Below, piece by piece: positions 44,550-55,953 of a DNA stretch of 64,000 bases (its first letter is position 1; each line of letters starts with the position of its first letter). This DNA is from Pseudomonas flavescens (GTDB lineage: Bacteria; Pseudomonadota; Gammaproteobacteria; Pseudomonadales; Pseudomonadaceae): NCBI RefSeq assembly GCF_013408425.1, contig NZ_JACBYV010000001.1, positions 3,720,001-3,784,000 of the forward strand, given 5' to 3'. A model generated the notes under the pieces. It saw only the letters and a list, made by a program, of their open reading frames with translations, ran no database searches and was not told the origin of the DNA. Position numbers and translations under genes: made by a program.

Positions 44550-45419
44550 ATGTGGTCGTTCAGCGCCTGGCGCCGTAAGCGCATCCTCTCCCGCAACCCT
44601 GTCAGCGACAGCAGCTGGGCCATCGTGCGCCAGCGCCTGGCGATTCTCGACGGGCTCGGCGAAGAGGAGCTGCAGCGCCTGCGCGAACGCGCCGTGCTGT
44701 TCCTGCACAACAAACACCTGACCACCCTGCCCGGCCTCGAACTCGACAACGACGATCGCCTGGCCCTGGCGACGCTGGCCGAACTGCCGCTGCTCGGGCT
44801 GGCCGAGCTGAATTGGTACCAAGGCTTTCACGAGGTGATCCTCTACCCGGACGACTTCGTCAGCCCGCAACGGCATCGCGACTCCGGCGGTATCGAACAT
44901 GAGTGGGATGGCGAGCACAGCGGTGAAGCCTGGCAACAGGGCCCGGTGATCCTCGCCTGGCCCGGCGTACAGGCCAGCGGCGGCTGGGAAGGCTACAACC
45001 TGGTGATCCACGAACTGGCACACAAGCTGGACATGCTCGGCGGCGACGCCAACGGTCTACCGCCGCTGCACAGCAATATGGATATTCAGCAATGGGCCAG
45101 CGCCATGCAGCAGGCCTTCGACAGCCTGAATGCCGAACTGGACGCCGATGAGGAGGCGCAGACCGCCATCGACCCCTACGCAGCCGAAAACCCCGCCGAA
45201 TTCTTCGCGGTGACCAGCGAATATTTCTTCAACGCTCCCGACCTGCTCGACGAGGCCTTTCCAGCGGTCTACGCCCAGTTGCGGCTGTTCTATCGACAGG
45301 ATCCGCTGGCACGTTTACGCCGCCTGCAGGTCGAACACCCGGACTATCAGGAACCCAACCCCGCTCAGCCGGATACGACCAATGGCTGTAATGGCAACGA
45401 CGCGGGAATCCACCTATAA
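44550..45419 (+). CDS. mtfA: MtfA-type zinc-dependent peptidase (M90)
   Basis: A 289-residue cytosolic protein of the MtfA family. E. coli MtfA binds the Mlc repressor and has aminopeptidase activity. The zinc motif is HELAH in [19 protein letters not shown], and the downstream glutamate lies in [14 protein letters not shown]. The N-terminal [20 protein letters not shown] is family-like. ATG 44550 is preferred over an earlier in-frame start at 44520. The gene ends over the -10 element of ppa. Confidence 0.93.
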   Translation: MWSFSAWRRKRILSRNPVSDSSWAIVRQRLAILDGLGEEELQRLRERAVLFLHNKHLTTLPGLELDNDDRLALATLAELPLLGLAELNWYQGFHEVILYPDDFVSPQRHRDSGGIEHEWDGEHSGEAWQQGPVILAWPGVQASGGWEGYNLVIHELAHKLDMLGGDANGLPPLHSNMDIQQWASAMQQAFDSLNAELDADEEAQTAIDPYAAENPAEFFAVTSEYFFNAPDLLDEAFPAVYAQLRLFYRQDPLARLRRLQVEHPDYQEPNPAQPDTTNGCNGNDAGIHL

Positions 45420-45420
45420 T
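45415..45420 (+). promoter_or_regulatory. -10 element of the ppa promoter
   Basis: A perfect TATAAT overlaps the mtfA stop, 36 bases before the ppa start. The -35 (near 45392-45397, TGGCAA) is weak. Confidence 0.5.
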
Positions 45421-45456
45421 CCGGCCACTTTTTTGGCCCACATCAGGGAGTCACCC

Positions 45457-45984
45457 ATGAGCTACAGCAAGGTTCCGGCCGGTAAAGACCTGCCGAATGA
45501 CATCTACGTCGCTATCGAAATCCCGGCCAACCACGCGCCGATCAAATACGAAATCGATCACGACACCGACTGCCTGTTCGTCGACCGTTTCATGGCGACC
45601 CCGATGTTCTACCCGGCCAACTACGGTTTCATCCCGCACACCCTGGCCGACGACGGTGACCCCCTCGACGTGCTGGTCGTGACCCCGTACCCGGTAGCAC
45701 CAGGCTCGGTGATCCGCGCCCGTCCGGTCGGCGTGCTGCACATGACCGACGAAGCCGGTGGCGACGCCAAACTGATCGCCGTACCGCACGACAAGCTGAC
45801 CACCATCTACAAGGACGTTCAGGAATACACCGACCTGCCCCCACTGCTGATCGAGCAGATCAAGCACTTCTTCGAGAACTACAAGGATCTCGAGAAAGGC
45901 AAATGGGTCAAGGTCGAAGGCTGGGGCAACGCTGAAGCGGCCCGCGCCGAGATCACCAAGGCGGCTGCTGCTTATCAAAAGTAA
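45457..45984 (+). CDS. ppa: Inorganic pyrophosphatase
   Basis: A 175-residue family I soluble pyrophosphatase that hydrolyses PPi to drive biosynthesis. The metal/phosphate site is seen as KYEIDHDT, the signature [11 protein letters not shown] with its Asp residues, and [14 protein letters not shown]. The length is typical. ATG 45457 has AGGGAG upstream. A strong terminator follows. Confidence 0.98.
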   Translation: MSYSKVPAGKDLPNDIYVAIEIPANHAPIKYEIDHDTDCLFVDRFMATPMFYPANYGFIPHTLADDGDPLDVLVVTPYPVAPGSVIRARPVGVLHMTDEAGGDAKLIAVPHDKLTTIYKDVQEYTDLPPLLIEQIKHFFENYKDLEKGKWVKVEGWGNAEAARAEITKAAAAYQK

Positions 45985-46001
45985 GCACAACCTGCCTTAC
46001 G

Positions 46002-46027
46002 AAAGCCGGCCACAAGCCGGCTTTTTT
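46002..46027 (+). terminator. Intrinsic terminator after ppa
   Basis: The stem AAAGCCGGC-CACAA-GCCGGCTTT ends in six or more T residues, 17 bases past the stop. Confidence 0.9.
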
Positions 46028-46062
46028 ATGCCTGACATTTCAGCAGTAGCCTGGCAACACCC

Positions 46063-46092
46063 ATAAAAAAGCCAGGGCAGATGCCCTGGCTT
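46063..46092 (-). terminator. Intrinsic terminator after ispH
   Basis: The stem GCCAGGGCA (46071-46079) and TGCCCTGGC (46082-46090) is followed by TTTTTT on the minus strand. Confidence 0.9.
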
Positions 46093-46111
46093 CGATTGCA
46101 CGGCCTCAGCA

Positions 46112-47056
46112 CTACACCGCTTTCAGGCGCAGTTCCTTGGGCATGGAGAAAGTCACGTTCTCGGGGCGACCGTCGAGTTCCTGGACGTTGCTGGCGCCCC
46201 ATTCGCCGAGTTTGTCGATCACGCCGCGCACCAGCACTTCCGGAGCGGACGCGCCGGCGGTGATGCCGATGCCTTTGGCACCCTCGAACCACTCGCGCTT
46301 GAGGTCTTCGGCGCCGTCGATCAGGTAGGCAGGCGTGCCCATGCGCTCGGCCAGCTCGCGCAGGCGATTGGAGTTGGAGCTGTTGGGGCTACCGACCACC
46401 AGCAGGACGTCGCACTCGTCGGCCAGTTGCTTGACCGCATCCTGACGGTTCTGGGTGGCGTAGCAGATGTCGTCCTTGCGCGGGCCGCCGATACTGGGGA
46501 AGCGTGTGCGCAGGGCATCGATGACCTTGCTGGTGTCGTCCATCGACAGCGTGGTCTGGGTCACGAAAGCCAGCGAATCGGGGTCGCGCACCTGCAGCTT
46601 GGCGACATCCTCTTCATCTTCTACCAGGTAGATGGCGCCGCCATTGCTGGCGTCGTACTGGCCCATGGTGCCTTCGACTTCCGGGTGACCGGCGTGGCCG
46701 ATGAGAATGCACTCGCGGCCGTCACGGCTGTAGCGCACCACTTCCAGATGCACCTTGGTGACCAGCGGGCAGGTGGCGTCGAACACTTTCAGACCACGGT
46801 TGGTGGCTTCGTTGCGCACGGCCTGGGATACGCCGTGGGCGCTGAAGATGACGATGACGTCATCGGGCACCTGATCCAGCTCTTCGACGAAAATCGCGCC
46901 GCGAGAACGCAGATCCTCGACCACGAACTTGTTGTGCACCACTTCGTGACGCACGTAGATCGGCGGACCGAACACCTCGAGGGCACGGTTGACGATCTCG
47001 ATGGCGCGGTCGACACCGGCGCAGAAACCGCGGGGATTGGCGAGTTTGATATGCAT
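46112..47056 (-). CDS. ispH: 4-hydroxy-3-methylbut-2-enyl diphosphate reductase
   Basis: A 314-residue [4Fe-4S] enzyme, the last step of the MEP pathway, yielding IPP and DMAPP. The cluster cysteines lie in [25 protein letters not shown] and [14 protein letters not shown]. Other family motifs are [13 protein letters not shown] and [15 protein letters not shown]. It is the last gene of the ileS-lspA-fkpB-ispH run and terminates at 46063-46092. IspB, encoded at 60 kb, uses the product for the quinone tail. Confidence 0.98.
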   Translation of the reverse strand: MHIKLANPRGFCAGVDRAIEIVNRALEVFGPPIYVRHEVVHNKFVVEDLRSRGAIFVEELDQVPDDVIVIFSAHGVSQAVRNEATNRGLKVFDATCPLVTKVHLEVVRYSRDGRECILIGHAGHPEVEGTMGQYDASNGGAIYLVEDEEDVAKLQVRDPDSLAFVTQTTLSMDDTSKVIDALRTRFPSIGGPRKDDICYATQNRQDAVKQLADECDVLLVVGSPNSSNSNRLRELAERMGTPAYLIDGAEDLKREWFEGAKGIGITAGASAPEVLVRGVIDKLGEWGASNVQELDGRPENVTFSMPKELRLKAV

Positions 47057-47168
47057 GGCACGCTCGGCACGGAGGCTTGAGTGGAGAGTCTATCGCGTAA
47101 GCCCAAAAGACCTTACGCGATAGACAGCGCGTTCGCGAGGAATGTCCGACTGGATCGATGTCGCCGCT

Positions 47169-47606
47169 TCAAATCGCCTGGACGTCGATGATCTCGACGT
47201 CGAACGTCAGCGTCTTTCCAGCCAGAGGGTGGTTGAAGTCGATGGTCACCTGGGCGTCATCGAAGGCTTTGACCACACCGGGCAGCTCGGTATTGGCGGC
47301 GTCGTTGAAGATTACCAGCAGCCCTTCGGACAACTCCATGCCCTGGAACTGCGAACGCGGCATGATCTGCACGTTCTGCGGGTTCGGCTGGCCAAAGCCC
47401 TGCTCCGGCAGCACGGTCACGCTGCGCTTGTCGCCGGCCTTGAAACCGTACAGCGCGGATTCGAACCCCGGCAGCAGGTTGCCATCGCCGACCTTGAAGG
47501 TGGGCGGCTGCTTGTCGAAGGTGCTGTCGACTACATCGCCGTTGTCCAGCTTCAGCGCGAAATGCAGGGTTACCTGCCGGTCCGGGCCGATACGTACATC
47601 AGTCAC
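47169..47606 (-). CDS. fkpB: FKBP-type peptidyl-prolyl isomerase (FkpB/SlpA)
   Basis: A 145-residue SlyD-like prolyl isomerase. FKBP strand features: VTLHFALKLDNGDVVDSTFD, PPTFKVGDGNLLPGFESALY, and FNHPLAGKTLTFDVEIIDV after the inserted flap domain. It lacks the His-rich tail of SlyD. The start is GTG 47606; it overlaps the lspA stop by eight bases. The order ileS-lspA-fkpB-ispH is conserved in gammaproteobacteria. Confidence 0.95.
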   Translation of the reverse strand: MTDVRIGPDRQVTLHFALKLDNGDVVDSTFDKQPPTFKVGDGNLLPGFESALYGFKAGDKRSVTVLPEQGFGQPNPQNVQIMPRSQFQGMELSEGLLVIFNDAANTELPGVVKAFDDAQVTIDFNHPLAGKTLTFDVEIIDVQAI

Positions 47607-48105
47607 GTGCCACCTCTTCTTCCGACTTCTTGCTCTTGAACATGTCCAGCGCCAGCAGCACGGCACCGACGGTGATCGCGCTGTCGGCCAGGTTGAAGGC
47701 CGGGAAATACCAGCGGTTCTGCCAGTGCACCAGGATGAAGTCGACCACGTGGCCGAACACCACGCGATCCACCAGATTGCCCAGCGCGCCGCCGAGCACC
47801 AGGGCCAGGCCGACGGCCAGCCAGGTCTCGTCGGGCTTCAGACGCTTGAGCCACACCACCAGCACCACGCTGACCACCAGGGCGATCAGGGTGAACAGCC
47901 AGCGCTGCCAGCCGCCCGCACCGGCCAGGAAGCTGAAGGCGGCGCCGGTGTTGTAGGCCAGGGTCCAGCTGAAGTAGTCGGGGATGACCACGATGCGCTC
48001 GTACATCTGCAGGTTGTTGTCGAACCAGTACTTGGTGATCTGATCGACCACGAAGATCACCACACTCAACCACACCCAGCCGAGCTTGCCGAAACGCGTG
48101 CTCAT
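47599..48105 (-). CDS. lspA: Lipoprotein signal peptidase II
   Basis: A 168-residue inner-membrane aspartyl protease that cleaves signal peptides of lipidated prolipoproteins. It has four transmembrane helices. Catalytic Asp residues lie in LGNLVDRVVFGHVVDFI and FNLADSAITVG, and the start carries WVDQ-like VVDQITKYWFDN. It lies 30 bases after ileS, and its end overlaps fkpB. Confidence 0.97.
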   Translation of the reverse strand: MSTRFGKLGWVWLSVVIFVVDQITKYWFDNNLQMYERIVVIPDYFSWTLAYNTGAAFSFLAGAGGWQRWLFTLIALVVSVVLVVWLKRLKPDETWLAVGLALVLGGALGNLVDRVVFGHVVDFILVHWQNRWYFPAFNLADSAITVGAVLLALDMFKSKKSEEEVARD

Positions 48106-48135
48106 GATGGCATCTCCGTGGTGCGGGCTGGGGCG

Positions 48136-50970
48136 TTACGCATGATGGCGCACCTCGCCCTTGCCTTCGATGTTGTCCACGCAACGGCCACAGATATCCG
48201 GGTGGTTGGCATGGGTGCCGACGTCGGCACAGAAGTGCCAGCAGCGAGCGCACTTGGTCAGGCCGGATTTGACGATCTTCAGCTTCAGCCCGGCAACCTC
48301 GGTCTGCACCGCGTCAGCTGGCGCAGCGGCCAGCGGTGCCAGGCTGGCGCCGGAGGTGATCAGCACGAAGCGCAACTCGTCGCCCAGACGGGTCAGGTCG
48401 GCCACCAGCGGCGCTTCACCGTAGAGGGTCACTTCGGCCTGCAGGTTGCCACCGATCAGCTTGGCGCTGCGCTGGTTCTCCAGTTCCTTGTTGACCGCGG
48501 TCTTGACCGCCATGACGCGATCCCAGAAGGCGCGATCCAGCTCGCAACCGGCCGGCAGCTCGCTCAGGCCTGCGTACCAGGTATTGAGCATCACCGACTC
48601 GTTGCGCTCGCCCGGCAGGTACTGCCAGATTTCGTCCGCAGTGAACGACAGGATCGGCGCGATCCAGCGCACCAGCGCTTCGGCGATATGGAACATGGCG
48701 GTCTGGCAGGAACGACGCGCCACGCTGTCGGCTGCGGTGGTGTACTGACGGTCCTTGATGATGTCGAGGTAGAAGCCGCCCAGCTCCTGCACGCAGAAGT
48801 TGTGCACCTTCTGGTACACGTTCCAGAAGCGATAGCTGGTGTAGGCCTCTTCGATCTCGCGCTGCAGCAGCAGAGCACGATCCACCGCCCAGCGATCCAG
48901 GGCCAGCATGTCTTCGGGGGCCAGCAGGTGCTGAGCCGGATCGAAGCCGCTGAGGTTGGAGAGCAGGAAGCGCGCCGTGTTGCGGATACGCCGATAGGCA
49001 TCGGCGCTGCGCTGCAGGATCTGGTCGGAGACGGCCATCTCGCCCGAGTAATCGGTGGAGGCGACCCACAGGCGCAGGATGTCGGCGCCCAGGCTGTCGA
49101 TCACCTTTTGCGGGGCGACCACGTTGCCCAGCGATTTGGACTGCTTGCGGCCCTGCTCGTCGACGGTGAAGCCGTGTGTCAGCAGTTCCTTGTAGGGCGC
49201 GTGGCCGTCGATGGCACACCCGGTCAGCAGCGAGGAATGGAACCAGCCGCGGTGCTGGTCGGAGCCTTCCAGGTAGAGGTCGGCGGCCGGGCCATTCGGG
49301 TGCGCCAGCTCGGCATGGGAGCCGCGCAGCACGTGCCAGTGGGTGGTACCCGAATCGAACCAGACGTCCAGGGTGTCGCGGCTCTTGTCGTACTGGCCGG
49401 CTTCGTCACCCAGCAGCTCGGCGGTGTCGAGCTTGAACCAGGCTTCGATGCCTTCCTGCTCGACGCGCTGCGCCACCTGCTCCATCAGCTCGGCGGTACG
49501 CGGGTGCAGCTCGCCGCTTTCCTTGTGTGTGAAGAACGGGATCGGTACGCCCCAGTTGCGCTGACGCGAGATGCACCAGTCGGGGCGGCCAGCGATCATG
49601 CTGTGCAGACGCGCCTGGCCCCAGGCCGGTACGAACTGGGTTTCTTCGATGGCAGCCAGGGAGCGCTCACGCAGAGTGGAACCCTCGTTCGGCTGCTTGT
49701 CCATGCCGATGAACCACTGTGCCGTGGCACGGTAGATCAGTGGCGTCTTGTGGCGCCAGCAGTGCATGTAGCTGTGGTTGATCGCTTCGTGCTTGAGCAG
49801 CGCGCCGACTTCTTCGAGCTTGGCGACGATGGCCGGGTTGGCCTTCCAGATGAACTGGCCACCGAAGAACGGCAGCGAGTCAACGTAGACGCCGTTGCTC
49901 TGTACCGGGTTGAGGATGTCGTCGTTGCTCATGCCGTAGCGCTTGCAACTGTAGAAGTCGTCCTCACCGTAGGCTGGCGCGGAATGCACGATACCGGTAC
50001 CGGCACCCAGTTCGACGTAGTCGGCCAGGTACAGCGGCGACAGACGATCGTAGAACGGGTGACGGAAGTTGATCAGTTCCAGCTTGGCGCCCGCCGCGAT
50101 GGCGACGACTTCGCCCTGCAGGCCGTAACGCTGCAGGCTGCTCTCGACCATTTCTTCGGCCAGCAGCAGCAGGCGATCACCGACGTCCACCAGGGCGTAG
50201 TTGAATTCCGGGTGCACGTTCAGTGCCTGGTTGGCCGGGATGGTCCAGGGCGTGGTGGTCCAGATGACGATGGCGGTCGGCTTGCTCAGGCTGGCCAGGC
50301 CGAATGCGGCAGCCAGCTTGTCGGCGTCTTCCACCGGGAAGGCGACGTCGATGGCATCGGACTTCTTGTCTTGATACTCGACTTCGGCCTCGGCCAGTGC
50401 CGAACCGCAATCGAAGCAGAAGTTGACCGGTTTCAGGCCCTTGAACACGAAGCCCTTCTTGACGATTTCCGCCAGGGCACGGATTTCACCGGCCTCGTTG
50501 GCGAAGTTCATGGTCAGGTACGGGTTGTTCCACTCGCCCAGCACGCCGAGACGGATGAAGTTGCCCTTCTGCTCTTCGACCTGCTCGCCAGCGTAGGTAC
50601 GGCAACGCTCGCGGGTCAGATCCGCAGGCTGATTCTTGCCAAAGGTGGTTTCGACCTTGTGCTCGATCGGCAGGCCATGGCAATCCCAACCCGGAACGTA
50701 AGGTGCATCGAAGCCCGCGATGGTCTTGGAGCGGGTGATGATGTCCTTGAGGATCTTGTTCAGCGCGTGACCGATATGAATGCTGCCGTTCGCATAGGGC
50801 GGGCCGTCGTGCAGGACGAACTTCGGCCGGTCGGCGCCAATCTCACGCAGCTTCCGATACAGACCAATCTCGTCCCAGCGTTGCAGGATCTGCGGCTCGC
50901 GCTGCGGCAGGCCGGCCTTCATCGGGAACTGGGTATCAGGAAGATTCAACGTGGCTTTATAGTCGGTCAT
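48136..50970 (-). CDS. ileS: Isoleucyl-tRNA synthetase
   Basis: A 944-residue class Ia synthetase. The HIGH motif is [16 protein letters not shown] (about residue 58-73), and the KMSKS loop reads KQSKSLGN (about residue 605). An editing domain lies between them. The C-terminal zinc finger is [12 protein letters not shown]...CGRCVD. The length and the zinc-bearing C-terminus indicate the mupirocin-sensitive bacterial type. It starts nine bases after the ribF stop. Confidence 0.98.
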   Translation of the reverse strand: MTDYKATLNLPDTQFPMKAGLPQREPQILQRWDEIGLYRKLREIGADRPKFVLHDGPPYANGSIHIGHALNKILKDIITRSKTIAGFDAPYVPGWDCHGLPIEHKVETTFGKNQPADLTRERCRTYAGEQVEEQKGNFIRLGVLGEWNNPYLTMNFANEAGEIRALAEIVKKGFVFKGLKPVNFCFDCGSALAEAEVEYQDKKSDAIDVAFPVEDADKLAAAFGLASLSKPTAIVIWTTTPWTIPANQALNVHPEFNYALVDVGDRLLLLAEEMVESSLQRYGLQGEVVAIAAGAKLELINFRHPFYDRLSPLYLADYVELGAGTGIVHSAPAYGEDDFYSCKRYGMSNDDILNPVQSNGVYVDSLPFFGGQFIWKANPAIVAKLEEVGALLKHEAINHSYMHCWRHKTPLIYRATAQWFIGMDKQPNEGSTLRERSLAAIEETQFVPAWGQARLHSMIAGRPDWCISRQRNWGVPIPFFTHKESGELHPRTAELMEQVAQRVEQEGIEAWFKLDTAELLGDEAGQYDKSRDTLDVWFDSGTTHWHVLRGSHAELAHPNGPAADLYLEGSDQHRGWFHSSLLTGCAIDGHAPYKELLTHGFTVDEQGRKQSKSLGNVVAPQKVIDSLGADILRLWVASTDYSGEMAVSDQILQRSADAYRRIRNTARFLLSNLSGFDPAQHLLAPEDMLALDRWAVDRALLLQREIEEAYTSYRFWNVYQKVHNFCVQELGGFYLDIIKDRQYTTAADSVARRSCQTAMFHIAEALVRWIAPILSFTADEIWQYLPGERNESVMLNTWYAGLSELPAGCELDRAFWDRVMAVKTAVNKELENQRSAKLIGGNLQAEVTLYGEAPLVADLTRLGDELRFVLITSGASLAPLAAAPADAVQTEVAGLKLKIVKSGLTKCARCWHFCADVGTHANHPDICGRCVDNIEGKGEVRHHA

Positions 50971-50979
50971 CTCGGCTCT

Positions 50980-51918
50980 TCACTTAAGCGGTTGGCCGTG
51001 CCAATGGGCGCGGGCGGCGGCAATATCGGCAGCAATTGCCGTCTTCAGTGCCTCGAGTGAGGCGAAACGCTGCTCATCGCGCAGCTTGTGGTGGAATGCC
51101 ACCGTCAAACGCCGGCCATACAGGTCGCCGGCAAAATCCAGCAGGTGCACCTCGAGGTGGGCGCTCCCGTCACCGGCCACGCTGGGGCGCACGCCGATAT
51201 TGGCGACGCCTGGCCATGGCCGGCCATCTATCTCGGCGCTGACCAGGTAAACCCCGGTCAGCGGTACGCGCTTGCGCTTGAGCTGCACGTTGGCGGTCGG
51301 CGCGTTCAACTGGCGACCGAGCTTCTGCCCGTGCAGGACCCGCCCAACGATCCGGAACGGCCGCCCGAGCATGCCTTCGGCGACCTTGAAATCACCGCTG
51401 GCCAGGGCCTCGCGCACACGCGTGCTGCTGACCCGCTGGCCATCGACTTCCACGGTCTTGGCCGCCTCGACGGTGAAGCCTTCGCGTTGCGCGGCTTCGG
51501 CCAGAAAGGCGAAATCGCCGGCGCGGTCGCAACCGAAGCGGAAGTCGTCCCCCACCTCCAGATGCAGAACGCCCAGGCCATCGAGCAATACGCGCTGCAC
51601 GAACTCCGCCGCGCTCAACTCACGCAGACGTGGGTTGAAGGCCAGGCACAGCACGCGGTCGACACCTTCGGCAGCCAGCAAGGCGAGCTTGTCACGCAGC
51701 CGGCTCAACCGGGCAGGTGCACCGCTGGGGTCGAAGTACTCACGCGGTTGCGGCTCGAACAGCACCACGCAGCTCGGTACGCCAAGCTCCGCCGAACGCT
51801 CACGCAAACGCGCCAGAATCGCCTGGTGGCCACGATGAACGCCGTCGAAATTACCGATGGTGGCGACACAGCCCCGATGCTGGGGCCGCAGATTATGAAG
51901 GCCTCGAACCAGCTGCAT
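50980..51918 (-). CDS. ribF: Bifunctional riboflavin kinase/FAD synthetase
   Basis: A 312-residue enzyme that makes FMN and then FAD. The N-terminal nucleotidyltransferase domain has CVATIGNFDGVHRGHQAIL and SSTRVREALASGDF. The C-terminal kinase domain (from about 185) has GRPFRIVGRVLHGQKLGRQL, PTANVQL and YLVSAEIDGRPWPGVANIG. ATG 51918 is chosen as family-like; an in-frame start at 51957 is possible. It is 90 bases downstream of murJ. Confidence 0.97.
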   Translation of the reverse strand: MQLVRGLHNLRPQHRGCVATIGNFDGVHRGHQAILARLRERSAELGVPSCVVLFEPQPREYFDPSGAPARLSRLRDKLALLAAEGVDRVLCLAFNPRLRELSAAEFVQRVLLDGLGVLHLEVGDDFRFGCDRAGDFAFLAEAAQREGFTVEAAKTVEVDGQRVSSTRVREALASGDFKVAEGMLGRPFRIVGRVLHGQKLGRQLNAPTANVQLKRKRVPLTGVYLVSAEIDGRPWPGVANIGVRPSVAGDGSAHLEVHLLDFAGDLYGRRLTVAFHHKLRDEQRFASLEALKTAIAADIAAARAHWHGQPLK

Positions 51919-52008
51919 AACGCGCTTCTTGCTCACAAAGTGGCCAATTATACGCACAGCGGCTGGCGCCGGGTAGGCTGATCCGGCGCTCTATTAGCGT
52001 TAGCCCGC

Positions 52009-53553
52009 TCAGCCGACCGAACGTCGGGCGAAGTCGCGCAGGCGGAAACCGAGAATGCCCAGCACCGCGAAATAGCTCAGCGCCCCGGCCGCGACCAATG
52101 CCCCCAGGCGCAGCAGGCGCTGCAGCATGTTGCCGTCGCTCCAGGCGGGCATCAGCCACAGCATGCCGACCAGCACCACGACCATCACCAGCATCGCCGC
52201 CAGCAGCTTGCTGGCGAACATGCCCCAACCGGGTTGCGGCTGATAGAAACCGCGCGCGCGCAACTTCCAGAACAACAGCCCGGCATTCAGGCAGGCCGCC
52301 AGGCCAATGGCCAGGGCCAGGCCAGCATGGGCCAGGGGAATGACGAAGACGAACAGCACGTTCATCACCTGCGTCATCAGCAGCGTGAACATGGCGATGC
52401 GCACCGGGGTACGGATGTCCTGACGGGCGTAGAACGCCGGGGCCAGTACCTTGACCAGCAGCATGCCGAGCAGGCCCACCGAGTAGGCGAGCAAGGCGCG
52501 CTGGGTCATGTCGGCGTCGGCAGCGGTGAACTTGCCGTACTGAAACAGTGCCACCACCAATGGCTCGGACAGCAGCGCCAGGGCCAGCGCACAGGGTAGC
52601 GCCAGCAGAACGCAAAGGCGCAGGCCCCAGTCGAGCAGTTTCGAGTAGGCGGCGGGGTCCTCGGCGGCATGGGTCTTCGCCAGCGACGGCAACAGGATGG
52701 TGCCCAGCGCCACGCCCAGCACACCGGCCGGCAGTTCCATCAGGCGATCGGCGTAATACATCCACGACACCGAACCGGCCACCAGGAAGGAGGCGAACAC
52801 GGTGTTGATGATCAGGGAGATCTGCGCCACCGACACGCCGAGAATCGCCGGGCCCATCTGCCGCAACACACGCCACACGCCGCTATCGCGAAGGTTGAGA
52901 CGCGGCAGCACCAGCAGGCCGATCTTGCGCAGGTGCGGCAACTGATAAAGCAGCTGCAGCAGGCCACCCACCAGCACGGCCCAGCCCATGGCCATGATCG
53001 GCGGGTCGAAATACGGCGTCAGGAACAGGGCGAAGACAATCATGCTGACGTTGAGCAGCGTCGGCACGAAAGCCGGTACCGCGAAGCGGTTCCAGGTGTT
53101 GAGCAGCGCGCCGACGAAGGACGACAGGGAAATCAGGAATATATAAGGAAAGGTCACCCGCAGCAGGTCACTGGTCAGCTCGAAGCGCTCGGGGTTGTCG
53201 CTGAAGCCCGGCGCCGATGCCCAGACGATCCATGGCGCGGCCAGCACGCCGAGCAGCGTGACCAGGGCCAGGACCAGAGTCAGTTGACCGGCAACGTACG
53301 CGACGAAGGTACGCGTGGCCTCCTCGCCCTTCTGGGTCTTGTACTCCGCCAGGATCGGCACGAAGGCCTGGGAAAAGGCTCCTTCGGCGAAAATGCGCCG
53401 CAACAGGTTGGGCAGTTTGAACGCCACCACGAAAGCATCCGAGGCGATGCCCGCCCCGAAGATCCGCGCCATGATGGTGTCCCGCACGAAACCGAGAATG
53501 CGCGACAGCATGGTGATGGAACTGACCGCGGCCAGCGACTTGAGAAGATTCAT
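52009..53553 (-). CDS. murJ: Lipid II flippase MurJ
   Basis: A 514-residue inner-membrane protein of the MOP superfamily with about fourteen helices. It flips undecaprenyl-linked peptidoglycan precursors. The N-terminus [20 protein letters not shown] and the segment [21 protein letters not shown] are diagnostic (Asp and Arg residues needed in E. coli MurJ). It heads the minus-strand run murJ-ribF-ileS-lspA-fkpB-ispH and is divergent from rpsT. Confidence 0.97.
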   Translation of the reverse strand: MNLLKSLAAVSSITMLSRILGFVRDTIMARIFGAGIASDAFVVAFKLPNLLRRIFAEGAFSQAFVPILAEYKTQKGEEATRTFVAYVAGQLTLVLALVTLLGVLAAPWIVWASAPGFSDNPERFELTSDLLRVTFPYIFLISLSSFVGALLNTWNRFAVPAFVPTLLNVSMIVFALFLTPYFDPPIMAMGWAVLVGGLLQLLYQLPHLRKIGLLVLPRLNLRDSGVWRVLRQMGPAILGVSVAQISLIINTVFASFLVAGSVSWMYYADRLMELPAGVLGVALGTILLPSLAKTHAAEDPAAYSKLLDWGLRLCVLLALPCALALALLSEPLVVALFQYGKFTAADADMTQRALLAYSVGLLGMLLVKVLAPAFYARQDIRTPVRIAMFTLLMTQVMNVLFVFVIPLAHAGLALAIGLAACLNAGLLFWKLRARGFYQPQPGWGMFASKLLAAMLVMVVVLVGMLWLMPAWSDGNMLQRLLRLGALVAAGALSYFAVLGILGFRLRDFARRSVG

Positions 53554-53816
53554 TCGGCAGGGATGCTCTATCGACGATTACAGGGCCCACTACGCGCAAC
53601 GCCCGTCGCACGCCAGCAACAGACCGCGACACCGCACGAAGGTGCGGCGCCACAAGTGCGGGCCGGGAGTGTAGAATCGCCGGCCCGATAAAGCATCCTT
53701 TCTTGCAACGGCTCTACGACGACTGACCAAGGATCGACCTTGACAAGTGCTTCGCTCGCCTGCATGATTCGCGGCCTTATTTGTCTGTAACCCCTTAGTT
53801 TTCGAGGAGCTTGACG

Positions 53817-54092
53817 GTGGCCAATACACCTTCTGCCAAAAAACGCGCAAAACAGGCTGAGAAGCGTCGTAGCCATAACGCCAGCCTGCGCTCCATGGTT
53901 CGTACCTACATCAAGAACGTAGTCAAGGCTATCGACGCCAAAGACCACGAAAAAGCACAAGCTGCTTACGTTCTGGCTGTGCCTGTTATCGACCGTATGG
54001 CCGACAAAGGCATCATCCACAAGAACAAGGCCGCTCGTCACAAGAGCCGCCTGAACGGTCACGTAAAAGCACTCAGCCAAGCTGCTGCTTAA
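53817..54092 (+). CDS. rpsT: 30S ribosomal protein S20
   Basis: A 91-residue 16S rRNA-binding protein. [20 protein letters not shown] and [20 protein letters not shown] are diagnostic. The start is GTG 53817, with GAGGAGC six bases upstream; a TTG two codons earlier is less likely. Weak starts are a known feature of rpsT and allow autogenous control of translation in E. coli. It is monocistronic with its own terminator. Confidence 0.98.
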   Translation: MANTPSAKKRAKQAEKRRSHNASLRSMVRTYIKNVVKAIDAKDHEKAQAAYVLAVPVIDRMADKGIIHKNKAARHKSRLNGHVKALSQAAA

Positions 54093-54107
54093 GCGTCCCG
54101 TTTCGTG

Positions 54108-54135
54108 AAAAACCGACCTCAGGGTCGGTTTTTTA
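54108..54135 (+). terminator. Intrinsic terminator after rpsT
   Basis: The stem AAAACCGACC-TCA-GGGTCGGTTTT is followed by T residues. Confidence 0.9.
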
Positions 54136-54244
54136 TTGCCTGAAGAAAAGTACGATCAACGACCCCCGGACCATTTCAAGCCCGCGAGAACCCTGCCGAT
54201 ACCCTCAACATCGTCCGCTGCATGGTGCGCGGATAACGGAAAGG

Positions 54245-55879
54245 ATGTCTGCTATGTGGTCGAGAGGATTGGATATAGGAAAGCGCGCCGGCCTGGCATT
54301 CGCATTGCTGGCAGCCCTGCTGCTAGGGCTCGGGCTTTTCGCGCTGTCGCAGATGAATCGCATGGACAGCGCCTCGGACCAGATCCGCGACAACTGGTTA
54401 CCGTCACTGATCACCGCCGAAGGCCTGGCCACCAACATAGGCCGCATCCGTGCCCTGACGCTACGCAGCGTACTACTGACCGACGAAGCCGAACGGCAGA
54501 GCACCCTCGGCACCATCGACGGCCTGGTGAAGGCGGTTCCGGGACAGTTCGACGCCTACGCCAAACTGGTCAGCTCGCCCCAGGAGCAGGCACTGCTCGA
54601 TCAGCTTCATAAAGCCTACGACGAATACTCCAACCTGCAGCAGCAGGTAGTCGGCGCGGCGCGCGCCGGGCGCATCGACGAAGCCACGCGCCTGGCCAAT
54701 GGCCCGCTGTCCACCTATGCCGACGGGCTGGCGGCAGCGATCAAGAGCATTTCCAGCTTCAATAATGACGGCGCCATACAATCCACGGACGCCAGTCAGG
54801 CCGCCTTCGATGACGCACAACAAATGGTCATCGCCACCCTGGTCGCCAGCCTGGCACTGACCGTACTGCTGGCCGTGGTGCTGACCCGCAGCATCGTCGT
54901 GCCACTGGGCGAATCGCTGCGCGTCGCCGAAGTCATCGCGGCTGGCGACCTGACGCAAAGCATCCAAGTGAAGGGCACGGATGAGCCGGCTCGCCTGATG
55001 ACCGCCCTGCAGGTCATGCAGAAGAACCTGCACGCCGCCATCCAGAGCATTTCCGACTCCTCGAACCAGCTGGCGTCCGCCTCCGAAGAACTGCATGCGG
55101 TCACCGAAGACTCCACGCGCGGCCTGCATCAGCAGAATACCGAAATCGAACAGGCCGCCACCGCGGTCAACGAGATGACTGCCGCCGTGGAAGAAGTGGC
55201 GCGCAACGCGGTAAGCACCTCGGAAGCCTCCCAGGCATCGAACAGCACAGCCCTGAGGGGCCGCGAGCAGGTACGTGAAACCGTCGAGTCGATCAGCCAG
55301 CTGACCCGAGACGTAACCGCCACATCCAGTGAAGTGGAACAGCTCGCCGAGCGGATTCGCGAAATCAGCAAGGTGCTCGACGTGATTCGCTCCATCGCCG
55401 AGCAAACCAACCTGCTCGCCCTCAACGCAGCCATCGAAGCGGCACGAGCCGGCGATGCCGGGCGCGGATTCGCCGTGGTCGCCGACGAGGTTCGCGCACT
55501 GGCGCACCGCACTCAGCAGTCGACCCAGGAAATCGAGGGCATGATCGGCGGCATTCAGGTGGGCACCGAGAAAACCGTCGCCGCCATGCAGAACAGCAAT
55601 GACCGGGCACGCTCGACACTGGAAGTAGCGAAAGGCGCAGGCAGCGCGCTGGAGCAGATCACCGAAGCCATCGCCATGATCAACGAACGCAACCTGGTGA
55701 TCGCCAGCGCCTCGGAGGAGCAGGCTCAGGTCGCCCGGGAAGTCGATCGCAACCTGGTGAACATTCGCGACCTGTCGCTGCAGACATCCGCCGGCGCCAA
55801 CCAGACTAGTGCAGCCAGCCAGGAACTCTCGCGCCTGGCCGTCGACCTCAACACACTGGTGGCGCGCTTCCGGATCTGA
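54245..55879 (+). CDS. Methyl-accepting chemotaxis protein with 4HB-type sensor
   Basis: A 544-residue inner-membrane chemoreceptor. Transmembrane helix 1 is about residues 10-32 (GLAFALLAALLLGLGLFALS). A periplasmic four-helix-bundle sensor spans about 33-190, helix 2 about 192-214 (MVIATLVASLALTVLLAVVL), then HAMP (to about 265). The cytoplasmic signalling tip is AEQTNLLALNAAIEAARAGD with GRGFAVVADEVRAL. No C-terminal CheR-tether pentapeptide is seen. The ligand is unknown. It stands alone after rpsT. Confidence 0.95.
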   Translation: MSAMWSRGLDIGKRAGLAFALLAALLLGLGLFALSQMNRMDSASDQIRDNWLPSLITAEGLATNIGRIRALTLRSVLLTDEAERQSTLGTIDGLVKAVPGQFDAYAKLVSSPQEQALLDQLHKAYDEYSNLQQQVVGAARAGRIDEATRLANGPLSTYADGLAAAIKSISSFNNDGAIQSTDASQAAFDDAQQMVIATLVASLALTVLLAVVLTRSIVVPLGESLRVAEVIAAGDLTQSIQVKGTDEPARLMTALQVMQKNLHAAIQSISDSSNQLASASEELHAVTEDSTRGLHQQNTEIEQAATAVNEMTAAVEEVARNAVSTSEASQASNSTALRGREQVRETVESISQLTRDVTATSSEVEQLAERIREISKVLDVIRSIAEQTNLLALNAAIEAARAGDAGRGFAVVADEVRALAHRTQQSTQEIEGMIGGIQVGTEKTVAAMQNSNDRARSTLEVAKGAGSALEQITEAIAMINERNLVIASASEEQAQVAREVDRNLVNIRDLSLQTSAGANQTSAASQELSRLAVDLNTLVARFRI

Positions 55880-55953
55880 ATGTCAGCAAGGGAAAGGGTC
55901 GCAAGCGCCCGCCCCCACGCCCCGGAAGCGCGCGACGCAGGTCGCAAGGAGGA

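Noticed and set aside
44358..45023. A 221-codon minus-strand frame opposite mtfA
   Set aside because: mtfA on the plus strand has the zinc motif and family length, so this frame is its shadow.
47158..51060. A 1300-codon plus-strand frame opposite lspA and ileS
   Set aside because: It is the complement of well-identified genes in GC-rich DNA; the residue composition is typical of antisense frames.
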